From: Gemmatimonadota bacterium
GTDB taxonomy: Bacteria; Gemmatimonadota; Gemmatimonadetes; Gemmatimonadales; GWC2-71-9
Reading direction: 5' to 3'
Length of the DNA: 64,000 nt
Assembly (NCBI GenBank): GCA_003221035.1
Contig: QHUB01000014.1
Span: forward strand, 1-64,000
Shown here: positions 55,032 to 63,481 of the stretch, piece after piece
How positions within the stretch are numbered: the first letter of the stretch is position 1
How the letters are laid out: the number at the start of each line of letters is the position of its first letter
Made by a program: the position numbers and the translations under genes
Notes under the pieces: generated by a model
The model's database searches: none
Told to the model about the DNA's origin: nothing
The model's input: the letters and a program-made list of their open reading frames with translations, nothing else

Positions 55032-56282
55032 ATGTCGCACGATAAACACCTCCGCTGCTCATTTTGCGGCAAATCCAAGGATTCGGTCCGGAAGTTCATC
55101 TCCGGCCCGTCGGTCTACATTTGCAATGAGTGCATCGCGCTTTGCAATGAGATCCTGGCCGAGGATGAAGAGCGCGAAGTCGCCGAAGCGATCACGCAGG
55201 TCCCCATCCCGTCGGAAATCAAGGACGTGCTGGACCAGTACGTGATCGGGCAGGACCGCGCCAAGAAGACCCTCGCGGTCGCCGTGTACAACCACTACAA
55301 GCGCATCAATTCGCACTCGGGCCGGGACAACGAGGTGGAGCTCGACAAGAGCAACATCCTCCTGATCGGTCCTACAGGTGTCGGCAAAACGCTCCTGGCG
55401 CAGACGCTCGCCCGCATTCTGGACGTGCCGTTCACGATTGCCGACGCGACCACCCTCACCGAAGCCGGCTATGTCGGTGAAGACGTAGAAAACATTCTCG
55501 TGCGCCTGCTGCAGGCTGCCGACTTCAACGTATCCGAGGCCGAGCGGGGCATCGTCTATATCGACGAGATCGACAAGATCGCGCGCAAGTCTGAAAACCC
55601 CAGCATCACGCGCGACGTCTCGGGCGAAGGCGTACAGCAGGCGCTGCTCAAAATCCTGGAGGGCACGGTTGCCAGCGTGCCCCCTCAGGGTGGCCGCAAG
55701 CATCCGCAGCAGGAGTACATCCAGGTCAACACCAAGGACATCCTCTTCATCTGCGGCGGCGCGTTCGACGGGCTCGAGAAGATCATCGAGTCGCGGACCG
55801 GGCGGCGGCAGATCGGCTTCACCAAAGAAGAGGTGGCCGAGGGCGTCGCGGCCAAGGTCAAGAAGAATCCGTTTGGGGACGTGGAGCCGGACGACCTGCT
55901 CCGCTACGGGCTCATTCCCGAGCTCGTGGGCCGCCTGCCGGTCACCGTCCCGCTCGATGCCCTCGACGAAGACGCGCTCGTGAAGATTCTCACCGAGCCC
56001 AAGAACGCGCTCGCCAAGCAGTACCAGAAGCTGTTCGACCTCGAGGACGTGCGGTTGACGCTCGAGAAGGAAGCGCTGCGCGCAATCGCGCAGAAGGCGA
56101 TGAAGCGCGGCACGGGCGCGAGAGGGCTGCGCGCCATTCTCGAAGAGATGATGACCGAGATCATGTTCGAGCTGCCCAGCCGCGATGACGTTCGCGAGGT
56201 CGCGATCACGGCGGAATGCGTCACATCCGGCCGCGCCCCACTGCTCGTGACCGAGCGCCCACGGCAGAAGAAAGAAGCCTGA
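55032..56282 (+). CDS. clpX: ATP-dependent protease ATPase subunit ClpX
   Basis: AAA+ unfoldase of ClpXP. 416 residues: zinc-binding domain [14 protein letters not shown] with ICNECIALC, Walker [16 protein letters not shown], Walker [14 protein letters not shown], the pore-loop region after [16 protein letters not shown], the IGF loop IGFTKEE for ClpP docking, and the sensor II area [16 protein letters not shown]. Sequence is typical in length and order. The stop (56280-56282) overlaps the probable engB start in a CTGA arrangement. Confidence 0.98.
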   Translation: MSHDKHLRCSFCGKSKDSVRKFISGPSVYICNECIALCNEILAEDEEREVAEAITQVPIPSEIKDVLDQYVIGQDRAKKTLAVAVYNHYKRINSHSGRDNEVELDKSNILLIGPTGVGKTLLAQTLARILDVPFTIADATTLTEAGYVGEDVENILVRLLQAADFNVSEAERGIVYIDEIDKIARKSENPSITRDVSGEGVQQALLKILEGTVASVPPQGGRKHPQQEYIQVNTKDILFICGGAFDGLEKIIESRTGRRQIGFTKEEVAEGVAAKVKKNPFGDVEPDDLLRYGLIPELVGRLPVTVPLDALDEDALVKILTEPKNALAKQYQKLFDLEDVRLTLEKEALRAIAQKAMKRGTGARGLRAILEEMMTEIMFELPSRDDVREVAITAECVTSGRAPLLVTERPRQKKEA

Positions 56283-56899
56283 CCGACCCGAAGTTCATCG
56301 GCTCCTTCCCTCGAGCCGACACGCAGCTCGATCCCCCGCTCCCCGAAGTCGCATTCCTCGGCCGATCGAACGTCGGCAAATCGTCGCTACTCAATGCCCT
56401 TGTGGGTCGGAAGATCGCGAAGACCTCCGGAACGCCGGGCAAGACTCGGGCGCTGAACGTGTTCCTCATCGAAATCGGGAGAAGGGAGAAGGGAGATGTA
56501 CATCTCCCTCCTCCCATCTCCCTGTACTTCTTGGACCTCCCCGGCTATGGCTATGCGCGAATCGGCAAAACCGAACGCACCGCGTTTCGCGGGCTGCTCA
56601 AGCATGCGCTCCGCCGCGAGCGCCTCCGCGGCGTCGTGTGGCTCCTCGATATCCGCCACCCACCCTCGGTTGACGATCGAGCCATGCAAGAGGTCATGGT
56701 TGATGCGGAGATCAATGTCCTCGCCGCATTGACCAAGAGCGATAAGCTTTCCCGGGGCCAGCGGGAGACCCGCGAGCGGGAGCTTGTCGCGGAGCTGGAG
56801 CTGCCGGAAGACCAACTGATCGTGACGAGCGCGAAGACGGGGGAAGGGATTGTGGACTTGCGGGAAGCTATTGCCGGGTTAGTCGGAGCGGCCGAATGA
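56216..56899 (+). CDS. engB: Ribosome biogenesis GTPase YsxC/EngB
   Basis: Essential GTPase for 50S assembly. G1 [17 protein letters not shown]2 [15 protein letters not shown]3 [12 protein letters not shown]4 [10 protein letters not shown] and G5 VTSAKTGEG are all present. The frame opens at ATG 56216, but its first 21 residues (Arg-rich) are only clpX overlap; homologues begin near [10 protein letters not shown], which is preceded by CTG at 56279 overlapping the clpX stop (CTGA). The real start may therefore be CTG. Residues about 88-103 ([15 protein letters not shown]) are an in-frame insertion encoded by a hairpin repeat (56477-56522), between the strand after G2 and the G3 motif. Confidence 0.93.
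   Translation: MRHIRPRPTARDRAPTAEERSLTDPKFIGSFPRADTQLDPPLPEVAFLGRSNVGKSSLLNALVGRKIAKTSGTPGKTRALNVFLIEIGRREKGDVHLPPPISLYFLDLPGYGYARIGKTERTAFRGLLKHALRRERLRGVVWLLDIRHPPSVDDRAMQEVMVDAEINVLAALTKSDKLSRGQRETRERELVAELELPEDQLIVTSAKTGEGIVDLREAIAGLVGAAE
56477..56522. repeat. 7-base tandem hairpin repeat inserted in frame in engB
   Basis: GGGAGAA, GGGAGAA, GGGAGAT start at 56477, 56484 and 56491; the last joins an 18-base perfect palindrome (GGGAGATGTACATCTCCC, 56491-56508) and the inverse units continue to 56522. Its length keeps the EngB reading frame open. Same architecture as the intergenic repeats in this window. Confidence 0.85.
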
Positions 56900-57522
56900 G
56901 ATGGAGGTCGGCACGTCTGCACGTCGGCACGATACTGCTGTGTCTTGCCGTCGCGCCGATGTGCAGACTTGAAGCGCAGGATACCGTCCCGAAGAGTTAC
57001 GGCACATTACGCCGCGACGACATCACCGTGCAGTTCAGCAATGAGACCGTCGAGATCCAGGTGCTCCCGCTCGAGGAGCAGGTGATCCGGCTGCTCGCGC
57101 CCGATACCTATCGTTCGCTCAGCCAGCTGATGTACAGCCGCGCCGCGGACATCGCCGACGCCGCGCGGCGCGGCGGGACGGAACACCCGACCCTCGTCAT
57201 GGTCACGTTCCTCGGGGTGGTGCCCCAGGCGCGCTTCAATCCCGACGAGCTGAACATCACGAGCCGGGGCCGCTTATTCCGGCCCATCGGGATCGTGCCT
57301 CTGTCACCGACGTGGAGCTCGTTTCAACTGGATGCCCGCCAGCAGGCGGCGGCGATCTACCTGTTCGAGCCGGGGATCAGCGTGCGTGAGCAGCTGACCG
57401 TCACGTATGATGGACTGTCCAGTGACGCGTGGAGCCGCTCGCTGCGATTGCTCGACCAGGAACGCGCCCGCGTCAGGGCGCGCGCGCCGCCGGAAGTGAA
57501 ACACGATTCTGGAGTCCCGTAG
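56896..57522 (+). CDS. Unidentified secreted protein
   Basis: 208 residues with a signal peptide (residues 1-27, HVGTILLCLAVAPMCRLEAQ). The mature part is mixed alpha/beta with no membrane segment: DDITVQFSNETVEIQVLPLE, HPTLVMVTFLGVVPQARFNP, GRLFRPIGIVPLSPTWSSFQ. I recognise no family; similar small secreted proteins of unknown role are common in Gemmatimonadota. The ATG overlaps the engB stop by 4 bases. The signal-peptide region is written by 8-base repeats (56907-56930, inverted copy at 56961). The 3' end overlaps the convergent ApbE-like gene by 50 bases. Confidence 0.65.
   Translation: MRWRSARLHVGTILLCLAVAPMCRLEAQDTVPKSYGTLRRDDITVQFSNETVEIQVLPLEEQVIRLLAPDTYRSLSQLMYSRAADIADAARRGGTEHPTLVMVTFLGVVPQARFNPDELNITSRGRLFRPIGIVPLSPTWSSFQLDARQQAAAIYLFEPGISVREQLTVTYDGLSSDAWSRSLRLLDQERARVRARAPPEVKHDSGVP
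56907..56968. repeat. 8-base tandem units with inverted copy in a signal-peptide region
   Basis: GTCGGCAC, GTCTGCAC, GTCGGCAC occur head to tail at 56907, 56915 and 56923; GTGCAGAC at 56961-56968 is the exact complement of the middle unit. Same style as the 8-base units in pstB2. They code for residues 4-25 of the secreted protein. Confidence 0.75.
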
Positions 57523-58225
57523 CCCACCGCACTCCCGTCGAATCCGCGCAGAGCGCGTGCATACCCTGTTGTGCGATCGGCAGCGCGCGATCGCATCCTA
57601 ACGCGAGAAACGCCGCCGCCCAGGCATGGGCCGTCAGGCCGTCGTCCGCCAGGACCGTGACGGAGCGCGCGGCGCCATGCGGCGCGTTACGCTGCGACTG
57701 CGTCCGCACCGAGCCCCCCTGCAGATCGACCACGGCCAGCGTGCGCAATGTGTTGTCGGGATCGGGAACGCCGACGGCGCGGTGTGTGCCGCGGCCCGGA
57801 GGACCGAACCACGAGTACTGGCCTCCCAGATCGAGGAGCACGCTGTCGACGTCGCGGCCGAGGCCGAGCATCGCGCGATCGAGTGCGTATCCGGACGCGA
57901 GGCTGTCTGCGCGCAAGGTGATGCCGGTGCGGCGGCGGATCTCGGACCGCATCGAATCGATCGCGCGAATCGCCGCATGGCGCTGCATCAGCGAATCGAC
58001 GCGATCGACAGAGTCGTACGCCGCTTCGAGCGCGTGCGCCACGCGTATGCTGTCCGGTCCCCACCCGGCGGCGGACATCATCGTGCCGAGCGCCGGCCAA
58101 ACACGCGCGACGGCAGGCGGCGCGTCAGTGCGGCAAGTCCGGACCGCACCGGCCGCGCTCCCCGAAAGGGTCACGCAGAGGAAAAGATTGATTCTCAAGA
58201 TGGAGAGGTGAATATAGATGGCCAT
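57473..58225 (-). CDS. ApbE-like (FAD:protein FMN transferase) protein, reduced
   Basis: 250 residues with an N-terminal hydrophobic signal (ILRINLFLCVTLSGSAAGA). It carries ApbE landmarks: WPALGTMMSA near the start, RADSLASGYALDRA (homologues read KGYAVD), VLLDLGGQYSWFG, and the C-terminal block VTVLADDGLTAHAWAAAFLA where homologues have the Mg-binding T/D. The usual middle section with the Ser-Asn-rich FAD-binding motif (about 80-100 residues) is missing, and Lys of KGYAVD is Ser. It may be a degenerate or repurposed ApbE; flavinylation activity is doubtful. Its start overlaps that of the divergent histidine kinase by 8 bases (ATGGCCAT). Confidence 0.65.
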   Translation of the reverse strand: MAIYIHLSILRINLFLCVTLSGSAAGAVRTCRTDAPPAVARVWPALGTMMSAAGWGPDSIRVAHALEAAYDSVDRVDSLMQRHAAIRAIDSMRSEIRRRTGITLRADSLASGYALDRAMLGLGRDVDSVLLDLGGQYSWFGPPGRGTHRAVGVPDPDNTLRTLAVVDLQGGSVRTQSQRNAPHGAARSVTVLADDGLTAHAWAAAFLALGCDRALPIAQQGMHALCADSTGVRWATGLQNRVSLPAARAP

Positions 58226-60371
58226 GGACGTCCTGCTGCGACAATATCCACTCGCCTACACGACTGCCGGCGTCACGCTGGCGCTGGTGATCGTCGGCGT
58301 CGCGTTGTGGCGTCTGCGGCAGCGTCTGGTGAAGTCCGAGTTGGAGCGGCGCCGCGCCTCGGAGGAGCTGAATCGCAGGCTGTCCGAACTGTTTTCGCTG
58401 CAAGAGCTGTCGTACGTCCTGTCCGACTCGCTGGAGCTCGATCACATCGTCGCGCAGGTGGTGCGCTATGCGGTGCGGTTCCTCGACGCGCAGGGCGCGC
58501 TGCTCGCGCTGCTCGGTGAGGCGCCCCAGGACCCGCTCCAGGTAGCGGCCGCCGAGGGCACGCTCGCGCCCCTGCGCGGGCAGAGGATTCAGCGCGGAGA
58601 CGCGGGTCTGATCGGGCGGTCCACCGGGCACGAGCACCTCGAGCTGGTGCGCAACTCCGGCGCGGGGGCGGTCCCGACGCTGATTGCGGAAGGATTCGAG
58701 GCGGCCGCGGCCGCGGCGGTGCCGCTGCGCTCGCACGGGACCGTGATCGGCACCCTGATCATCACCGACCCCAGAGAAGGCGTATTCGTCCCCGAGGACA
58801 TTCGCCTGCTGTCGACACTCGCGACGCACGCGGCCGTCGTCATCGCGAACGCGCGCTTCTTCGAGATGGTGCGCCGCGCCAAGGAGCAATGGGAGACGGC
58901 GTTCGACGCGCTCAGCGAAGGCATTGCCGTCGTTGACGATGAGGGCCACGTGCGGCGCTCCAATCGCGCGCTGGCGAGCCTCCTGGGCATGCCGCTCCAG
59001 AACGTCGTCGGCGCGCGGCTCGGCGAGGCGCTGCTCGGCAACCCCGGCGTGCTGCACGAGCTCCTGGCGGCTACGCGCCGCGGCGAGCGCCCTGCCCCGC
59101 TGGTCGCGCGCTCCGAGCGCCTGAACCGGACGGTTCGCGTGAACGCCGCCCGCATTCCCGGCGCCGCCACCGAGCAGAGCACCGTGGTGATGGTCGAGGA
59201 TGTGACGGAGCAGCAAGCGCTCGAAACGCAGCTCGTGCAGAACGAAAAGCTCGCCGCCGTCGGCCAGCTCGTTTCCGGCGTGGCGCACGAGCTGAACAAT
59301 CCGCTGACCTCGATCGCGGGCCTCTCGGAGTTTCTGCTCGAGCAGAAGGAGCTGGGGAAGAAAGACCGCGGCCACCTGCAGGTGATTCACGAACAGGCGG
59401 AGCGCGCCGGGCGCATCGTGCGCAACCTGCTCACATTCGCCCGCAAAGGCTCGGCCGAGCGCGTGCCCGTCGACCTCAACGACGTGATCCGTCGCACGCT
59501 CCAGCTCACCGCGTACGACTTGAAGATGAAAGACGTCACGGTCGAGCGTGAGCTGAGTGGCGCGCTCCCCGAGGTGCTCGGCGACCGGCACGGCTTGCAG
59601 CAGGTCGTCCTCAATCTCGTGACCAATGCGGCGCAGGCAGTCTCGGAAAATCCGCGCGAGCGAATGCGCGAGATCACGATCTCGACCTGGTTCGACGGGC
59701 AGGTGCACCTGCGCGTCGCCGATACGGGCCCCGGCATTTCCGACGAGATCGCGCCGAGCATTTTCACGCCGTTTTTCACGACCAAAGAGCCCGGCAAGGG
59801 CACGGGGCTTGGCCTCTCGATCACCTATTCAATCGTGGAAAGCCATGGCGGGCAGATCACGCTCGAGCCTCGCACCGCCAGAGGCGGTGCGGCATTCCGG
59901 GTGGATTTCCCGCCCGCCCCGGCGGACGCGGTGCGGCCCGAGCTCACGCCCGTTCACGGGACCTCGATACCCAACGCGTCGCCCGGCGTGAAGCGCACCA
60001 TCCTGCTCGTCGACTCCGATCCCGCCGTGCAGCGCACGATCAAGGCCCTGTTCTCGGGCGACGGGCACGAGGTGGAAGTCGCCGGCGATCCGAAGCGCGG
60101 GCTCGAGCTCGCGCAGCGCGGGGGATTCGATCTCGTCATTACGGATGCGCGCGCGATGGCGCCGGGAAAGCGTGGGACGCTGCTGGCGGAGGAGCTGGTG
60201 GCGCGCATGCCGGCGTTACGGGAGCGCATCATCGTCGCCACCGGCGACGTGCGACCGGCGACCGAAGAGACGCTCGCGCGTCTCGGCGTGCGCTACGTGC
60301 GCAAGCCTTTCAACCTGCGGGATCTGCGTGTGGCCGCGGCGCGCTTGTGGGAAGCGACGGCGCTGTCGTAG
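58218..60371 (+). CDS. Hybrid sensor histidine kinase (GAF-PAS-HisKA-HATPase-receiver)
   Basis: 717 residues. One N-terminal membrane segment ([17 protein letters not shown]), then GAF (about 70-215), PAS (about 224-328, [15 protein letters not shown]), an NtrB-like HisKA with [20 protein letters not shown] near 342, a HATPase ([49 protein letters not shown]) and a C-terminal receiver (about 593-717, [10 protein letters not shown] with phospho-Asp in [12 protein letters not shown] and Lys in RKPF). No partner regulator is adjacent. AGAGGTG lies before the ATG at 58218. The 3' end overlaps the ATL gene by 79 bases. Confidence 0.93.
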   Translation: MAMDVLLRQYPLAYTTAGVTLALVIVGVALWRLRQRLVKSELERRRASEELNRRLSELFSLQELSYVLSDSLELDHIVAQVVRYAVRFLDAQGALLALLGEAPQDPLQVAAAEGTLAPLRGQRIQRGDAGLIGRSTGHEHLELVRNSGAGAVPTLIAEGFEAAAAAAVPLRSHGTVIGTLIITDPREGVFVPEDIRLLSTLATHAAVVIANARFFEMVRRAKEQWETAFDALSEGIAVVDDEGHVRRSNRALASLLGMPLQNVVGARLGEALLGNPGVLHELLAATRRGERPAPLVARSERLNRTVRVNAARIPGAATEQSTVVMVEDVTEQQALETQLVQNEKLAAVGQLVSGVAHELNNPLTSIAGLSEFLLEQKELGKKDRGHLQVIHEQAERAGRIVRNLLTFARKGSAERVPVDLNDVIRRTLQLTAYDLKMKDVTVERELSGALPEVLGDRHGLQQVVLNLVTNAAQAVSENPRERMREITISTWFDGQVHLRVADTGPGISDEIAPSIFTPFFTTKEPGKGTGLGLSITYSIVESHGGQITLEPRTARGGAAFRVDFPPAPADAVRPELTPVHGTSIPNASPGVKRTILLVDSDPAVQRTIKALFSGDGHEVEVAGDPKRGLELAQRGGFDLVITDARAMAPGKRGTLLAEELVARMPALRERIIVATGDVRPATEETLARLGVRYVRKPFNLRDLRVAAARLWEATALS

Positions 60372-60682
60372 GCTTCGGACGGCCATCCAAACGTCGAGAG
60401 ATTGACCGCGCCGCCGGGCGCGAAGCGCACGCCCTCGCGCAGCAACAGCGCGCGCTGCAACACCGCGCTGTGATCGTGTCCGGAAAATGAAATGCGGCCC
60501 GCCGCGTTGATGACGCGCCACCACGGCACATCATTGTCTTCGGGAAGCGCCGAGAGCGCCCAGCCGACGGTGCGCGCCGCGCCGGGCCGTCCCGCGAGCC
60601 GCGCCACGATCCCGTACGTCGCCACGCGTCCCTTGGGGATGTGACGGACCACGCGGTAGATCCGATGATAGAATGGATTCAC
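60293..60682 (-). CDS. Alkyltransferase-like protein (ATL, MGMT family without active Cys)
   Basis: 129 residues of the DNA-base-flipping MGMT family. The active-site PCHR of repair methyltransferases is replaced by PWWRVI, so it cannot accept alkyl groups; ATL proteins instead bind O6-alkylguanine and hand it to nucleotide-excision repair. Other features are YRVVRHIPKGRVATYGIVAR and RTVGWALSALPEDNDVPWW, then NAAGRIS. It starts with GTG 14 bases after the Nudix gene, in one minus-strand run with pilB. The last 26 codons overlap the kinase gene on the other strand and are less conserved-looking. Confidence 0.88.
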   Translation of the reverse strand: MNPFYHRIYRVVRHIPKGRVATYGIVARLAGRPGAARTVGWALSALPEDNDVPWWRVINAAGRISFSGHDHSAVLQRALLLREGVRFAPGGAVNLSTFGWPSEAYDSAVASHKRAAATRRSRRLKGLRT

Positions 60683-60696
60683 TTGGGAGCCTGCTA

Positions 60697-61122
60697 CTAG
60701 CTTACGCGCAGGACGTCTTCAAGCAAGCCTGCGTCGCCCCCCCCCACTATTGACAAAATGTCCTCCACTGCTCTCCGCTCTCTGGGCCAGGCAAACCGCT
60801 TGACGGCCTCGGCCGCGCTCAACCACTCCGCGCGATCGTGCTCCTCCGACAAGCGGACGCTCGCGGTCGGCGGCACGAACGCGGCGAACACGGGAATCAG
60901 CGCCATCTCGTTCGTGCGATGCTGATAGAATGCTTCCGTGCGACTGAGATTGTAGAATTTGTCCGGCACGAGTCCGGTCTCTTCCCGCAATTCGCGCAGC
61001 GACGCCTGCTCGGGGCGCTCCCCGGCTTCGATCGTGCCGTGAATGGTTTCCCACGAGCCGATGTTGCGTCCCGCGGTGCGGCGCAAGGTGAGGATCTGCA
61101 GGCGCTCGCCGGCGCCGCGCAC
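60697..61122 (-). CDS. Nudix hydrolase
   Basis: Hydrolyses a nucleoside diphosphate linked to another moiety; the substrate cannot be named (the size suggests dATP or dihydroneopterin-triphosphate types). The full Nudix box GTIEAGERPEQASLRELREE, then TGL, is present. The first canonical start is GTG at 61122, giving 141 residues, but the expected first strand (TTVRVAFVDTYAV) lies upstream in the same open frame, back to CTG at 61161, which overlaps the pilB stop as CTGA; the real start may be CTG. A run of nine G on the coding strand (60739-60747 as C in the listed strand) lies about 16 codons before the end. Confidence 0.85.
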   Translation of the reverse strand: MRGAGERLQILTLRRTAGRNIGSWETIHGTIEAGERPEQASLRELREETGLVPDKFYNLSRTEAFYQHRTNEMALIPVFAAFVPPTASVRLSEEHDRAEWLSAAEAVKRFAWPRERRAVEDILSIVGGGDAGLLEDVLRVS

Positions 61123-61157
61123 CGCGTATGTGTCGACGAACGCGACGCGAACCGTGG

Positions 61158-63431
61158 TCAGCGGCGGCGGCCGAGAACGGCTTCGAGTCGCGCCGAGAGC
61201 GCGCGGGCGCGGAACGGCTTGGTGAGAAAATCGTCGGCGCCGAGCTCGAAGACGCGCACTTCGTTGTCTTCGTCCCCCTTCGCCGTCAGGACGATCACCG
61301 GAATGCCGGCGGTGGCGGGCCGCGAGCGGAGATGGGACAACACGCCGTAGCCGTCGAGACCGGGAAGATTCAGGTCGAGGACGATGATGTCGGGACCGAC
61401 GCGGTCCACCTGGTCGAGCGCCTGGACGCCGTCGCGGGCCTCGGTGACGACATACCCATCGCGCTCGAGCAGGTCGCGCATCACCTTGCGCAAGCTATCC
61501 TCATCGTCCACCAGCAGTACCTTCGAGGCCGGCAAACCGTGCGCACCCGAGCGCCGCGCCGGCGGCACGTGCTCCTCGAGCAGATCGAAATGCGTCGAGA
61601 CGGTGGCGGGAACGGCGGTCTCGGGCGGAATCGTCACCGTGCCGGTGAACCGCTGCGCGTCGGACATCCCGGAGTTACGCCCCGGCCCGGAGACGCCCTT
61701 CCCCGCCGGAGGGGAGCCGGGCTTCTCGCCATACCCATCCGCCTCTGATTCGTCGGCCGGGATGTCCACCACGCGCGTCAGCTCGTCGAGCGTGGATTCG
61801 CCCCGCGTGACGTGCGCGAGCCCCGAGTCCCACAGCCCCTTCATCCCGCCGCGCCGCGCCGACTCGGCGATCCGATCGGCGGCCTCGCCCGCGGCGATCC
61901 GCCGCTCGAGCTCCGGCGTCATCGTCAGAATCTCGAGAATCGAGAAGCGGCCGCGGTAGCCCGTCATCGCGCAGTCGGGACAGCCGCCGGCGCGATACAG
62001 CGGCGTGCCCTGGGGAATCCAGCGGCGCAGGCGCTCGGGCGGCGCTTCCATCCACACCTCTTTGCAGGTCGGACACAGCTTCCGCATCAGCCGCTGGGCG
62101 ACGACCCCGCGCAGCGAGGCCGCGATCTTGTAGGCCTCGACGCCGATGTCCACGAGGCGTGTGACGGCATTGGCGGCGTCGTTGGTGTGCAGGGTGGAAA
62201 GCACCAGGTGCCCGGTCAGCGATGCCTGGACCGCGATCTGCGCCGTTTCCTTGTCGCGGATCTCGCCGACGAGGACCACGTTCGGGTCCTGCCGCAGGAT
62301 CGACCGCAGCGCCGCTGCGAAGGTCAGGCCTGCCTTCTCTTGCACCTGGACCTGTACGATGCCCTGCATCCGGTATTCGACCGGGTCCTCCACCGTCACG
62401 ATGTTCACGCCTTCGCTCTTGATCTGATTGATGCAGGAGTAGAGCGTCGTCGTCTTGCCGGAGCCCGTCGGGCCGGTGACGAGTAAAATGCCTTCGTGGT
62501 TCTCGAGCAGCCGCTTGATCGCTTCGGCTTCGCCGGCGTTGAGGCCGAGCGAGTCGAGCGACTTGACGGTCGCGCGGGAATCGAGAATGCGGATGACGAC
62601 TTTTTCGCCGAGCTGAGCGGGGAGCGTCGAGACGCGCAGGTCGATCGGCTGGCCGTTGACCGCCACGCGCGCCCGGCCGTCCTGCGGCCGCAACCGGTCG
62701 GCGATGTCGAGTGACGACATGATCTTGATGCGCGAGATCAGCGGCAATCCGGCCTGGCGCGGGATCTTCATGACCTGGCGGAGCACGCCGTCGATGCGGT
62801 AGCGGACCGCGACGCCGCCCTCCTCGGGCTCGACGTGGATGTCCGACGCGCGCGACAGGATGCCCTCGGAGATGATCATGTCCACGAGCCGGACAACCGG
62901 CTTCTGCTGGGCGTCCGCCTCGGTGATTTCATCGACCGGCGTGTCGGGCAGGGTCTGCAAGATGTCGGCGTCGCCCATGCCCTCGAGCAATTTGTCGATC
63001 GCTTTGTCGGGCTTATACAGCTCGTCCAGCTTCTCGCTGATCTTGGAGGGCGCGAGCAGGAACAGCCGGATTTCGCGGGCCGTGTTGAAGGCGAGCGCCT
63101 TCTCCGCATCGAGATCCAGGGGATTGGCGGTGCCGATCTCGAGGTACGAATCGGTGAGCCGCAGCGGCAGCACGTGGTGGCGCCGCGCCAGCTGCTCGGG
63201 CACGCCGTCGCGCGCGATTTTATCGATCTTGGAGACGTCGGCAATCTTGAGGCGGAAGCGGTGGGACAGCTTGTCGACGATCTCGGCATCGGTCGCCAGC
63301 TTCTCGGCGACGACGCACTCCCACAGCGTGCGGCCGGACTCCGCCTTCCCGCGCAGCTCCTGGAGCCGCTCGGGGGTCAGGCCCTCCACGGACTGGGCCA
63401 ACCATTCGTCGGGGAACTGAGTCACCGGCAT
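61158..63431 (-). CDS. pilB: PilB/GspE-type secretion ATPase fused to a response-regulator receiver
   Basis: Traffic ATPase that powers type IV pilus extension or type II secretion. 757 residues: an MshEN-type N-terminal domain, an ATPase core with Walker A VTGPTGSGKTTTLYS near 320, Asp box TVEDPVEYRMQGI, Walker B PNVVLVGEIRDKETAQIA, His box GHLVLSTLHTNDAANAV and zinc motif CPTCKEVW with CPDCAMTGY. After a Gly/Pro-rich linker (about 560-630) a complete CheY-like receiver follows (VLLVDDEDS, phospho-Asp in IIVLDLNLPGLDG, LTAKG, TKPF). Receiver fusions to PilB are unusual. pilD is at 11316-12086; no other pilus gene is in view. Confidence 0.93.
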   Translation of the reverse strand: MPVTQFPDEWLAQSVEGLTPERLQELRGKAESGRTLWECVVAEKLATDAEIVDKLSHRFRLKIADVSKIDKIARDGVPEQLARRHHVLPLRLTDSYLEIGTANPLDLDAEKALAFNTAREIRLFLLAPSKISEKLDELYKPDKAIDKLLEGMGDADILQTLPDTPVDEITEADAQQKPVVRLVDMIISEGILSRASDIHVEPEEGGVAVRYRIDGVLRQVMKIPRQAGLPLISRIKIMSSLDIADRLRPQDGRARVAVNGQPIDLRVSTLPAQLGEKVVIRILDSRATVKSLDSLGLNAGEAEAIKRLLENHEGILLVTGPTGSGKTTTLYSCINQIKSEGVNIVTVEDPVEYRMQGIVQVQVQEKAGLTFAAALRSILRQDPNVVLVGEIRDKETAQIAVQASLTGHLVLSTLHTNDAANAVTRLVDIGVEAYKIAASLRGVVAQRLMRKLCPTCKEVWMEAPPERLRRWIPQGTPLYRAGGCPDCAMTGYRGRFSILEILTMTPELERRIAAGEAADRIAESARRGGMKGLWDSGLAHVTRGESTLDELTRVVDIPADESEADGYGEKPGSPPAGKGVSGPGRNSGMSDAQRFTGTVTIPPETAVPATVSTHFDLLEEHVPPARRSGAHGLPASKVLLVDDEDSLRKVMRDLLERDGYVVTEARDGVQALDQVDRVGPDIIVLDLNLPGLDGYGVLSHLRSRPATAGIPVIVLTAKGDEDNEVRVFELGADDFLTKPFRARALSARLEAVLGRRR

Positions 63432-63481
63432 GAGGGTGCCTCCAAGCTAGTCCAGCCGGCCGATCATGCCAGTATCAGAAA

